Below, piece by piece: positions 12,201 to 23,815 of a DNA stretch of 64,000 nt. The position numbers and the translations under genes were made by a program. Positions within the stretch are counted from its first letter, which is position 1, and each line of letters opens with the position of its first letter. This DNA is from Echinococcus granulosus (lineage: Eukaryota; Platyhelminthes; Cestoda; Cyclophyllidea; Taeniidae): contig NW_020170394.1 in NCBI RefSeq assembly GCF_000524195.1, positions 1,322,527 to 1,386,526 on the forward strand, written 5' to 3'. The notes under the pieces were generated by a model. That model was not told the DNA's origin, did no database searches, and saw only the letters and a program-made list of their open reading frames with translations.

Positions 12201-15043
12201 ATCAATGAAAATCGTAGCCATTTCAAGTCCCGCGGTTCCCAAATCTTGAATAAACCATTTTACTTATAGGAAATAAGCTGTGATATTTTATGCATAATAC
12301 AGATAACTCATGTTTAAAACGGCTGCACACAAGTGAAGGTCAGTATCAAGAACGGGATGATCCGCTCATTAATTTGGTTTGTGCATTATCGGCAATATTA
12401 GAGAATTGATTATAGTATACACATATTTATCATTTAAGCACATCTTCCAAACGATGGATCCTGGGATACACATTATTGAATTTTTCAATTTCTATAAGTC
12501 TTCGAATTTGTTTCCGCAACCAGTTGAATGCTTTTTGATATATTTTAGCAACGTCCTTCTTTCTATCAACTTTTTTTGCTAGCTTCTTGAAGCAATCCCT
12601 ACGGGAGCACAGTTCCTTGATTGGTTCCTGACTTTCAGCACTGAGTTGCACGGCTTCAGTCTGAAGACACTCTATCGCCGTTGCGAAGACTTTGTCAGCG
12701 GTGACCTGCATGTTAACGTCGACCCTGACCCTTATCACACAGTTAGTAACGTCGAAAAAATGTGTACCTTTTCAAAGCAAAGAGCCTCTTCCATTGCGCA
12801 GCAAAACCAGCCCTGCGTCCTGCTCATCAAAGATACAACTGATTGTGTGAGGCTCAACCTATTACTATCCTGCACTCTAGGTCATTAGCATTGTTACTAA
12901 ATATTCACAAAGTCAAAGAAAAATATCGTTTTCTTACTCCAATGAATTAAATATGTGCCTAAAAATTGTTCGCATATTTTTTGGTGGAGTAAAGTGTAGT
13001 GGAAGTGTAATTGATTATTCCTGTTGCAAACTCTTTTCAACCGGAGATAAAGTGAAAAAGTGATCTCCCTAAATCACGTTAATCTGTTATTCTTCCATCA
13101 ACCCCAAATTACTGATAAAAGTTGTGGCCATGCAATACAAAGGATAATATTCTTTTTCAGAACACAGAATAGCCAGCGCCACCACACTTTTTATGATACG
13201 ACTTGATTTTTACCACTCCCTCTAATCTCAAAAACACACTGCTTGGTAGGACGCATGGTTGCCAAACCACCTCTCTTGGTGACTCCGACCTCATAATTTC
13301 ACAACCTTTATTAAGTAAACGGAAGCCATACTCACCTTTGCTTCCAATCGTGGGATGTAAATGTTGGCTTTGCTTCTAGATAAATTTTTTTTTCAAAGTA
13401 CATGGTAATTAATGAAGCGTAACTAAGGTAATGCTTTGAATGTCTCAGTAGTAGGAAGAGTAAAAGGTGAATCATGTGGACTATTCCTTAGAGGGCGAGA
13501 AATCAAAGCGGCTGCCGAGAGGTTAGTCAAATTGCACGGCTAGTAAAAGCTTTTTATTCTCCACATTTGCTCTACAAACCGTGCAAGACACTCTACACCA
13601 CTGCCAGCCGAACAAAACTGCATAGCTATCTACTGGAGTATGCAATCCATGTACAAGTTATTTAACCTCGTTAACTGTAGCACTGATGTTACCGATGAAT
13701 AACTAGTGATTTAATTGTTCCATGACAGACTTTATCATTTTAGCTAATGGGAGCTTACCTAAGTTGCCATCCCCGGCTGAGCCGAGGTGTGTTTTATGGA
13801 ACAGGCGAGTCTTTTGTCTTTCACTGGACCCCAGTTCCTACATCACCATGCATGGAAGAGAGTCAGAAGGGGGAAATTACTGGTTTGGCTTTGAAGTCTG
13901 AAAATCCGTGTTTCCGAGTAAGTTTAATTTCTTATGCTCTAAAACTTACAACCGATTTCAAGTTGCTCAATCTGTATACTTGTGACATAAAAAATAGAAT
14001 TTATTCACCGGACGAATTTTAGGTGGCCATAAAAAATAGCTATGAATAATGCAGTCCAGACAAATCATTTTTACTGTAGATTCCAGTATGGGGTCACATG
14101 GATAGAAATAGCATAAACAAGTACGTTAAGTTTGAAGCGGATTATGGAAGCGGTGCACAAAATCTTATTTTTGTAAGCGTGGATTTTATGTCATCATTGA
14201 GATTTGTTTTATAGGGCTGACAATAACGAAATTATTTATTTCTACAGAATTTGTGGCTTATTAAGCACAAACATCTTTATAATGATTTAATGACAGCGGT
14301 TTCTTTACATAAATCGTCCCTTCAATCGTAGTAGATGTCACACACCTAACAGTATTTGCCAGATAGCTTCGGGCTTATGAAGATTTTTGTTCAAAATAAT
14401 AATTATTTTTTTTTAGAAATACTCGTGGTCTAGGAAAAACTCATTCTTCATTTCCGGCGAACCCGAAGTCATCCTCATCGGGTGTTCAAAGTAAGTTCCA
14501 ATGAAAGAAGCAATTTTCAAATATTTTCACGAGACTAACATTTAACACAGAATTTGAAAAATACTATATAAATAATTCACTTGCAAATTCATGTCGTAGT
14601 GCACTTGGAAATTGACCACTTTTTAGTTCAATACCACATTTTTCATTCCATTTGATGCCATTCCTGAACATGAGGTCAAAGTTCTGAGGAAATACGGAGG
14701 CTAAGCTTAACTAATTCAAAGGCTGCGATGCAAGCGCAGTGACCTGTGCTGCACTTGGCGCAACTCACGTTCTCGTGCGCGGCCTCAGCTCTACTTCGAG
14801 TGGCACATTTAATGTGGTGATTTTCAGGTAGCAGTAACTAAATTCCCTGAAGATTATAGGCTATAGGGATACATTGTTACAGTCTTTTGTGTTCTACGAA
14901 CTCAAAGCGCTAGCTCCGCACTGAGGATAGACGAGAGTCTCAACAGAGGTCGAAGTCAGACCTGCGAGACCTTTGACAATCCCGAACTGACCCCGGGTGG
15001 CGACTTCTTCATTCACACAATTGAATTGTGGTCTCTCGGATAA
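3271..15043 (+). CDS. OXR1/NCOA7-like protein with LysM, GRAM-like and TLDc domains
   Basis: Probable oxidation-resistance protein (OXR1/NCOA7/mustard family). TLDc proteins protect cells from oxidative stress and bind the V-ATPase. Thirteen exons join in phase: 3271-3330, 3383-3578, 4097-4209, 4459-4536, 4926-5101, 5668-5768, 6818-6962, 8658-9162, 10065-10229, 12583-12846, 13744-13917, 14417-14490, 14908-15043, giving 728 residues. A LysM domain spans about residues 19-60 (VESGDSLASIAARFDLTP, GQRLKV). A GRAM-like segment covers about 130-206 (GTLIATIETIMFLP). A serine-rich linker follows, then TLDc from about 500 to the end, with HGFSLKTLYRR, GVFYGTGESF, GRSQTCETFDN and the terminal IELWSLG. 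Exon 6 uses a GC donor (AAG/GCAAGT). Exons 9 and 13 lie in frames without their own start codon and are easily missed. The ATG at 3271 is chosen because exon 1 splices in frame into LysM. The exact orthology within the OXR1/NCOA7 group is inferred. Confidence 0.88.
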
Positions 15044-15197
15044 CCAGATTCTCTTCGCAAAAACTGCTCTTGACTCGATCATCCGCCCTGCTCACTTCAA
15101 AGTGTTGTGCGCTTCTGCTGTTGTCATTCATAGTTCATAGTAGTTCATAATCCCATGCCTTTCTACTTTCATGTTCAGAAAGATTCCGATCTCACAG

Positions 15198-15203
15198 AAT
15201 AAA
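15198..15203 (+). terminator. Poly(A) signal of the OXR1-like gene
   Basis: AATAAA about 155 bases after the TAA stop at 15041-15043, on the gene strand. It is the first canonical hexamer noted downstream and fits a short 3' UTR. Confidence 0.6.
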
Positions 15204-16102
15204 CTTTTTGAGTTTGTGTCATTTTCGATCCCAACAGTGCCAGAGGTACTAAATCATTGCCAAACTCTTAGCGTAAGTCAGTAAAAATATCAAAAGGTAT
15301 GCTTGAAATACCGTTTTAAAAGGTCAGTCTTACTGCAGTTAAAAAAATAGTTTTAATTTTTTTAGGATGCTGTGAAAATACCCCTCATTATTAAATGTTT
15401 GAATAAAGTTGACTGCAGTTTAAAGGGACATAAAAATGACATTGGAGATTATTCGTGTTAAAATCATCGGATACCATGTCTTCGCAACTGCAGGGCCAGA
15501 AGGACTACTCCAAAACCAACATTATCTGAAGGACAGTTGCAAATCCTAGGCATTGTGGCAAGAGGTGGAAGAATTTTTACCGACTTTGGTGTCTATAACT
15601 GTGACTTGTGTAAGTCATTTCCACATTAGATTTTACCTGCAACCGACAAAATTTTTCTGATACAGATTTAGACAAGACATATTTTGGATTCTGACGGTGT
15701 TATGTAATTAGTCATAATCAATGAAGTTCGCCTCTTGGGTCAGGTCAGGGAAAATGACTAGAATTTTTTTGATTTTGTTTTCCGGTACATTAACATTTCT
15801 TGTCCATCATTTAGTAGCATTTTGAGTGGAAATAGAGCGCTATTTGTACACACTCTACTTGGAAATTTGGTTTCAGTAAGTTACCACTTATTGAGAATAA
15901 TTGGAAAATGAAATTTGACCTTAAACTACGTTGCCTAGACTTAATCCACCTAATAAGGCTATATTATCACTTACTACTGCCACAAAATGTGGTAAATGTA
16001 CACACAACCGCGATGTGCTTACGATGACCACTTGTTTATACTGAAACAAAAGCAAGACGTCACGGACCATGTACTTGGAGGGGTGCTGGGTTTCTTCCAC
16101 AC
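15204..16102. other. Convergent intergenic region
   Basis: Sequence between the 3' ends of the OXR1-like gene (+) and the LIM-homeobox gene (-). No supported exon or RNA gene was seen. Confidence 0.45.
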
Positions 16103-16108
16103 TTTATT
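16103..16108 (-). terminator. Candidate poly(A) signal of the LIM-homeobox gene
   Basis: TTTATT on the plus strand, that is AATAAA on the gene strand, about 140 bases past the stop. A second AATAAA (16247-16252) overlaps the stop codon itself and is less likely to be used. Confidence 0.4.
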
Positions 16109-16247
16109 TGGCAAAAGAAGCTAAAACCCATTTGTAATTAATGTGAACAGTTGCTTAAAGAAATCCACTTTTCTGATAAAGGACAACTTAATCGTTGATA
16201 TTGCCATGACAACCATCGTATGACTACTTTCCTTTACTCAAAGTATT

Positions 16248-19200
16248 TTATTGTTGTGATGCCAAGCCAGCTGGGTTTAAGTATTTAAATTCAATGAGTG
16301 ATTTATGCGCTTCTACCTTAAGGTCTGCACTGGCAGATCTTCCGGATTTGTTTATTTTCTTTTCATTTTGGTCACAGTCATATCCACAACATGGCCTTTT
16401 AGAATTCCGGATCGCTGCAAAGTGTTTATCATCCAAAATGTGTTGAGTACGCGATGCTGCGGTTTCATGGTAATCAAAGCCACCTGACAAGATTAAATTC
16501 GCTTCCGTTTTCTGTGTTTAACGTGTTGTGAGCAATCCAGTCGTAGCATTGGGGAACGTGAACCACTGTAAGAATTCTCAGATTTATATAATTAGTTTGA
16601 TTTTATTTGGTAAACACATTTCGTTCATATTAATAAGACGGATATACACTGCTTTAACATCAAGCCAACTACGAGTTTGAATTGCCTTCTCTGATAACAC
16701 TGGAGTTTCGAAAACCTTCACATACATAAATTCAAGTACTTAGTTGTTCGAAAAACTCCAAAGGTACCGACTTAGCATGGTCTATGATACCAGGAAATCA
16801 AAGTGTCTTATTTGACGCAATTGATGTGCCGATGTCTCCTTACTTAGTACAGAGCAACAATATGTGGCTCGGGGCTTTCCTTTCGTTTACCCTTAGGTGC
16901 TAAAATAAAATCCGTGTAAAACAATTTTATGTCGAATATGCACTTTAGCTAACTTAATTTAATCATGAACAGTGGAGTTAGCGCTTTGTAAGTAGTTAAA
17001 AATGACCTGGACAGTCAAATAGTTTATGTAAATTCTCCTCTATATACGGATTAAATTTTGAAAATAGGGGATTCCGCGGAGTTACCATAGTTAAGTGCGC
17101 AAAAGAGAATTCAAAAGGGTACTTTGCATACGTAGCGTACCCTAAAAACAATGCCTTTAGAAACATTTTACTTAAAAACATGCAATTAAAGGTCCACAAT
17201 TGTTGTCACAAAACTGCAGCTTAAAAGTCCTTTCCATTGCATTCTTTACTCATACCATTGTAGTTTTACTGTACACTCTTTATTAACAAGGCAGAAGTTG
17301 GCACATTCTTCCAGAAATAAACACTAGGGATCAGAAGGTCAAATGGGTAGGCAGAACAGTTCTAGCATAATTACACCCTCAAATATTTAAAGAATACATT
17401 GGTGATGAACGTATTTATAAGCAAGGACCTAAAATGAGAAGAGAGTGATTTGAGCGTGTTAGCTGGGTGTGCAAATTAAAACCTACCTTTGCTAAAATAC
17501 GGTCCTAACGTAGCCTCTTCCAGCGTAGAGGTAAGCTGAGGAGACGGAGGCGATGATACCAAAACTTCAGAATCGTTACCTGCCATTTGATCACCTGTGC
17601 CAGTTAGTGGTGGGTTGGGAATGAATGCTTCCGTCACCTCTCCCTGAACACCAACAGATTGAGCTCGTGGACTTGGCTGTTGATGTTGCATGGAGTTTTG
17701 TACATTCTTCTTCTTTCGAGCTCTGGCATTTTGGAACCAAACCTTCAGGCAAATTTATCGTGACACCAAATGAGAAATACGCGAGGATAATGGACACTAT
17801 TATGCCACAATATTTACATGGGTGGGATACAAAATGACTTGGAACCAAAAGAAACGGAAACCACATAATTCGGGATTTTGCTGTAAATAATCTGGGCATT
17901 TTGCAAACTATTCGGGTTTAATTGGAGTAGTCGAGGAGTTATTAAAATCCTACTAACAAAACTTTTCTGTACTACATCACTGGAGCCAAACTAAAACGAC
18001 ATCTCCAAATTAGCCATTTTCACTGTTTCATTTTCACCATACAATTAGTATCAGGGGAACCCAAAGTACAGCCGCAATAAAAGTAAAATAATCATATTTT
18101 CCACTTAATAAATTTTATATAAGTAATTGATTTAACAAATGCCGCTTGTAGCCTGGAAATAAGGTTGCATTTATCAGTAGTGCGTGCATAATCTTGCATT
18201 GCCAAAACCCGAGTTTCCAGCTTACTTCCCTAGCCCGCCCTCAGCATTAATAATTTTATTTTGAAAATTGGTCTTAGACCCCGAATCGCGGACAATCGAA
18301 TGGTACCCCTTGAGATTTCGCAATAATTCTTATGTTTAGATAGGTACCACAGAGTAGACTAGTCACTCTAACCTTTACGATGGAATTCAATGTTCTCCCA
18401 CCTAACGGCGCGCTGGGCTAAATATAGCAACCCACCTCAAGCGAGCACCAAGACGTGAGCACTGGCTCTCCGTGGGCGCAATAGGAGGAAGTGGCAGTGC
18501 GTGGAGCAGGTAGTCAGCCAATCACACACAACTGTACGACGTCTGTGAGCCTTCTCAGATTGCTTGACGGGACAGACTCTCTGCGATCTGTCACGTGAGC
18601 TGCGCTTTTAGGTGTAATATTTGCCTCACATTGGGAATACGCTCTGTGTTAAGCAAAAGCACGCCAGAACACCTATTAGAATGGGAGCCTTTTAACTTCG
18701 CTAAGCCGCAATCGGTCTTCGTCTGTCTAGGGAACCAAAACGAGCAACCCTCATTTTTAAACACGATCGCTAAGAGGAATCGTCACAAGTTACAGGGCAT
18801 AGGGAAAGTAGAATGCTATTTGAATACTCTTTTCCAAAATTTTTAAACAAGTAAGCTTATGTTTTGACTACAAATGTCTTCCAATTTGCGGGCAGTTTAT
18901 TTCGAAATGGGTAAAAGAATTTCGGGAATGGTCTATCAACAAGTTGTAATCTAAATAGAGTGCGGATGCTTATAGGACTCCTGTAATCTACCATTGTTAA
19001 AAGTAGAACATTTTGAGGCTCTCTTGGAAGGACCTGTGTCTTTTTTAGATTTAGAAGCATCAGCTTAAAGCCATAATCAAAAGTTTTTGAAAAATGCCAA
19101 AAAGTAGAGTTTAACTCTGGCTTCATGATTGGTAAGTACAAGTTTTGAGTTAAAGTGCTGGAATTGTAAGTTACAGTATATTAGTCGATCTTTGCTTCAG

Positions 19201-22200
19201 TGATAGAGAAACGACTCATTCTTGCATACTATCCGGGCTCGTCAAGTGGTTCTCAGATGATATCAACCACCTTGGCAGTACTTTTGGAGAACTTAATACA
19301 CAGCTATATCTCAGGTGTCTGAATAGCTTTCAAAGAGCACGACTGATGCTTCTGCAGCATGAAGCAAAATTTTACATTTCACTCCAGTAATTTAAAGTGT
19401 TAGGGTGCCCTGAACTCCTAGCTTTGGATGTAAGAGACCTGCAGCTGTATGCTCCGGGGATTGGGAGGTTGTTAAGATATTTGAGTAGGCAAGTTGCCTA
19501 CTGCCTTGATGTTCACCGCCCAGTTTGCCACTAATCTAATCGCGTGTGCCAAAATTTAGTTCGATGCAAACTAGACACACCCCAAATCAAAATGTATGCA
19601 TTATTAGAACAGCCGATGGCACCAAAAAACTGGCTTGTTAAAAAAGAGGCACAAATGTTTCCTATATGGGTCTAAAACTTGATGCTGGCTTAATGTTACA
19701 ATAAGCTTTTTTTGCTACCACCTACTGTACTTCAACTCAAGCTCAGTGCATCACTTCATATTAAAAGCATTGCCATCGGTTTGGTTAATCAACACATCCT
19801 ACTAATTTGTATTGTTTTGTTGAAGTTTTAGAACAGCCGGCAAAAAAACAGTAGTTCGGTGACAAGATCGCACTAACAACACGACAACCCTCATTTAACG
19901 TGGCGCTTTTTTCATGTTAAAAGAAGCAACATTTGTGCATTGTTAAATCCTACTAGGTTGTAGATGATTAATTAGGGATATCGCTTAACTGTAAGATGAA
20001 TAAATAAGATCCTTTGGATTTTTTTCCTAAAAGATTGTGGGAAATCCACCCGCTGTTGTGGAATGTTATATTTTCCATCCCTTAATTAAGATCTATTTTA
20101 TCTTCAGTTTACCTACTGAAATTGTAATAGTAAAATGCACATTGGGAAAAAGTCCACCTGCGTGACGCGTTTGGTTAGAGAGGTGGCTTGAGCAATACGT
20201 TCCAATTCCTGTCCGTCAGGATTCGACACCGTTTTGAAGCTGGCCTGCAACACTGCAATCTGTTGTGGAGTGAAGCTGGTACGAACTCGCTTAGATCGCT
20301 GTTGGGGACCGCTGCTAGCGGAGGTGGATCGCGAGGAGGGTCGCTGTTGTTGCTGAAGGGCATGACCTTGATGTCCATGACTTTGGTGAGTGAATGAGCG
20401 GAGTGTAGTAGCTGGGATCTTCCCATTTTCATCAAAAACAGTGACTTCCTCAAATGCGAGCTCTGATCCACTTGAAGTTCGGCCCATGGAATTCGGTTTG
20501 GATTGAGAGGATTTGTCATCTGCACATAAATTGATGCATGACGTAGTATCACATGATATCCATCAATCTTGAGCAAATTCTAATTCTTTACAAGAATTTT
20601 ATTTCTAAGCATATCATTTCGATAAATAGCATAACTTTGATACTCTTCCATCTGCTTGATCGAATCACTAATTGCCAGTCTCGCAAAATTTCTGCATTAA
20701 ATGCGTCACCAGTGGACCCTAGCTTCTATCATATTCAGAGTTGGCTTCACGCCTTCTTCCATACTGCTTAATGAATTCCTTTGCTTTTAAGGTAATTTTG
20801 AATCAAACAATGTAAGAAACTGAGAGTGCATTTAAATGAGGAGCAAGCGCCTACATGTCGTTCCACCAATTAAGTATGGATGGTGCGTAACACACCGCAT
20901 TTTTACCCGATACTAACAAAAATTGGAACTACACAATTTGTGAATATATTTTAAAGAATCACACTTCCATTCAGTTTCGAAAATAACGTCTTCTAAATGC
21001 TGCTCAACGAGGTTCTTCGCGTAGGCATTTAGTAATTACATTATAAATATCAGAATGCATAACACGCTTTTTAAGTACTGGTGTACTAACGCATTCAAAA
21101 TAAGACAGAAACAGACTGAAAATCTAATCTGCTACCTTTAGGAGTATCAGGATACAATTTTTAGGGAGTTTTGGATCTCCTATACGCGACAAATTGCATA
21201 ATGCCTATTAATACAACATTTTATGGTTTCGTAAGAACATGACAATTTTATTGTTTGAAGTCAATATAAATTTAATCCTCCGGAATACAGTAACTGTTAT
21301 GCTAAAATAAGGCGTTGGTAAACTCTAACTTGTGGAAGCTGTTGGCTTGAGGCATTTGCTAATTAGACGTTTACCTCGTGTTTAGGCCAAATAGGACGCG
21401 CCTAGCTAATAAGTAGTTAGTACCTGCTGAGTGTGGAAATGAATGAAAAAGCATGTTTTAATGTCTAACCCACTTTCCTTAGTCAAGGGCCACGTCTGCC
21501 CTTTATGCTTGGCTGAGGTTAAAATGGTACTTTGATGCGCCAGTAAAGCTTTGACACTATAGTATGCTGGTAATGAACTTTAGACTGTCAATTGGCATGA
21601 CTTGGCCAGGCAGACTTAGTGACTATAATTAAAGCGACAGCCATCGCACAACTATGACAAGTTTGTCAATGAGGTTTAATAATTTTTCCATGGTAAGAAA
21701 ATGCTTAATGTCAGAGAAATTATTTACACGTACAAATAATTGAAGCAATACCCACCAAAAACATTTATGTACATACTGTGGAAGGTTTAAGTGACGAAAG
21801 TGCTTTGCATCATAGGAGGATACTTTACGTATAAACGAACCTCCGTCGAAGAATTCTTCAATCAAAGGGTTTTCAATAGAGTCAACATTTGTTCGCCCTG
21901 GATCACTCCACGATGTCTCTGGAAGCTCCGACTGCGGCTGCACAGATGCAGGTGGTGGAAGCGGACGGAGGTGCCAGGCGCAAAATACCTCACCTTTAGC
22001 AAAGGCGACATATTCACCAAATTGCAGTCTCCAGTTGCAGCGTGCGCAGGTGAAGCAGTCCAGGTGGAAGACGCAGTCGAATATGCGTTGTACCAACGAA
22101 CCCTGTGGCATTCGAACCTTGCACTTGGCGCAGTGCGTCATCCTGCAATGGTTCGGGAGAAGCTGTTAGTTATCAACGGCGATTAGAAGCACGCAATGAC

Positions 22201-22656
22201 ATATTTTGAGAAGTCGACTTTGTTTGAAGTTTATTCCATTTGATAATGGTTATTTGTTTGTATCGTTGTTAGAAGGAAATTGGGTGCCTACTTACATTTA
22301 AGCGCTCTTGCTTTTCTGCTGGCGATATTGGCGTAAAAAGGCGAAAACACTATATTCATAATGTGCTGGTAAACTAAAAATTCCAACGTTATTCTGGGAG
22401 AGTTAACCTACATTTTGTAGCACGACTGGCAAAGTACTCCGAAGTGACGGTTAGCCCAACATCTTCCGTAAGATTCGTCCAACTGGAAGCCGCACCGAGA
22501 GCAACGCAGACAAGTGACATGAAAATGGATTAGTTCTCCATCACCACCATCACTCGAAGCTTGCGAAAGTCCAAGAAGAAACTCGGAGTAAATTGAGCAA
22601 TGGCAGTTGGCACATATGGGGAGCGTGTTTTCTTCATGCAATTTGAATTTTTGCAT
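16248..22656 (-). CDS. LIM-homeobox transcription factor, Arrowhead/Lhx6-Lhx8 class
   Basis: DNA-binding nuclear factor with two LIM zinc domains and a homeodomain. Five exons on the minus strand join in phase: 22656-22412, 22142-21829, 20519-20158, 17742-17487, 16483-16248, giving 470 residues. LIM1 ligands visible are C15, C18, H46, C49, C52, C55, C76 and C79. LIM2 begins HCAKCKVRMP and has HLDC, CARC and CAWH. The homeodomain is about residues 262-321, from KRVRTSFTPQQ to VWFQNARARKKK, and is split by an intron just before VWFQN. The segment SNPDGQELERIAQ with TKRVTQ is close to the Arrowhead/Lhx6/8 type rather than apterous, islet or Lim1. The C-terminal tail is family-divergent. Introns are 269, 1309, 2415 and 1003 bp. 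The ATG at 22656 is the first in frame, but a further 5' exon cannot be excluded. In animals this class specifies neuronal and epidermal precursor fates; its role here is inferred. Confidence 0.9.
18430..18610. promoter_or_regulatory. GC-rich block in the third LIM-homeobox intron
   Basis: About 180 bp with clearly higher GC and more CpG than the AT-rich intron around it. It contains an AGCCAATCAC (CCAAT-type) site near 18510 and a CACGTG E-box near 18592. No coding exon in phase with the host gene was found. It could be an intronic enhancer or an alternative promoter; this rests on composition and motifs only. Confidence 0.3.
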
Positions 22657-23539
22657 TGTTATCACAGTTGGTGAGGAGGCAACTGGAAGCCCTTGAGTGT
22701 AATAGTGTTTTCTTCATCAACATTCACAGTGTTATAAGACGGAACATAAACGGTACCAAGTGCCAAAATGATCAGTAAGACAGAAATTTTTTAGAAATGC
22801 TATTGTGCTAGATAAATGGAATAAAACAGAATCACCTTGCTTGCTGAGGTTTTCACAAAAGACCCAATTTTATTTATTAATAAAGTTAAGTGCAGCACGC
22901 TGTTCAATATTTGCCAAATCCAATAACGATGCACGTCAAAATAGTCATCAATTAAAATGAAACATCTTAAGTCTCTAAAGAAGTGATTGTAAGGCATGGA
23001 CTCAGTGTTCTGTTTGTGTCCACTTGAATGAAGTTCCAAAAAAGGCATGTAATACGAGCAATAGTGGCGGTAGACTGTTTATACCTGTCTAGTTAACATT
23101 TCCAAGTTTATGTCATTACTAAAAGGTGTAATTAGCTATTGTTAGGCTTTTAGAGTTGTTACTTAATGGGGTTGCATTGCCTCAAATGGGTAATGCAATC
23201 GCTAACGGCTCACTGCATTTGAGAGTAAAATTTTTCTGACAGATTTTAAACATATTGGTACTGTATATTTGTGAATTAAGTGAAGGACAAGCTTAAAGAA
23301 CCTCGTGTTTCATTTTTGCAAGTATGCTACTAAATATGTTGAAGAGGAAATCTACGCCATAAAAATGTCAAATATTTGTCACGGTTTTTCGATTTCACAT
23401 TCGAGGTCAATGGGCAGTATTGCAGATAAGAAACGCCATTAATGAATTGACACTCACCGGATATGCATGTCAATCAAACGAGAAACATCTTTCGCTGAAT
23501 CCTCTTTTAGCCGGTGGTGCGCTTCATTAAAAACAGGTC
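22657..23539. other. 5' flank of the LIM-homeobox gene, nothing recognised
   Basis: AT-rich sequence upstream (on the minus strand) of the first recognised LIM exon. No further exon was found. The 5' UTR may lie here. Confidence 0.4.
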
Positions 23540-23815
23540 ACAGCCGCAAGTGTCCGCAAACCCACTCAAACTGACCAATGGGCGTGGCCTTGCTTCCCCC
23601 CTCGCTCGCCCTTAGAGGAAGTGTGCCGTCCCCTCCCTGGGTTGGAACAAAAGCATGGGTGAGACTGAGAGCTGTACATTGGCGTGAGCGTGCTCTTGAG
23701 CCCACTGACTCCCCCTTCTTCTTCTTCTTCTTCCTTCATCACCTTTCTCCCTTCTCCCTCTATCCCCTTAAATGCGTGCTCGCGAGGGCTCAACGAAAAT
23801 AACCCCGTGGTGTGC
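23540..23815 (-). promoter_or_regulatory. GC-rich promoter-like block upstream of the LIM-homeobox gene
   Basis: A compact GC-rich island about 0.9 kb upstream of the first LIM exon. It contains GACCAATGGGCGTGGCC near 23573-23590, which combines a CCAAT box with an Sp/KLF-type GGGCGTGG site, followed by several C-rich runs. It could serve the LIM-homeobox gene leftward, an unrecognised gene rightward, or both. No TATA box is evident. Confidence 0.35.
23715..23733. repeat. CTT trinucleotide microsatellite
   Basis: About six CTT units in the GC-rich block, next to C-rich and T-rich tracts. Useful as a polymorphic marker; no function inferred. Confidence 0.7.

Noticed and set aside
12430..12794. 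Two-exon minus-strand gene of about 100 residues
   Set aside because: It is antisense to 12583-12846, whose plus-strand reading (HGFSLKTLYRR, CVLLIKDTTD) is a clear TLDc segment in phase with the neighbouring exons.
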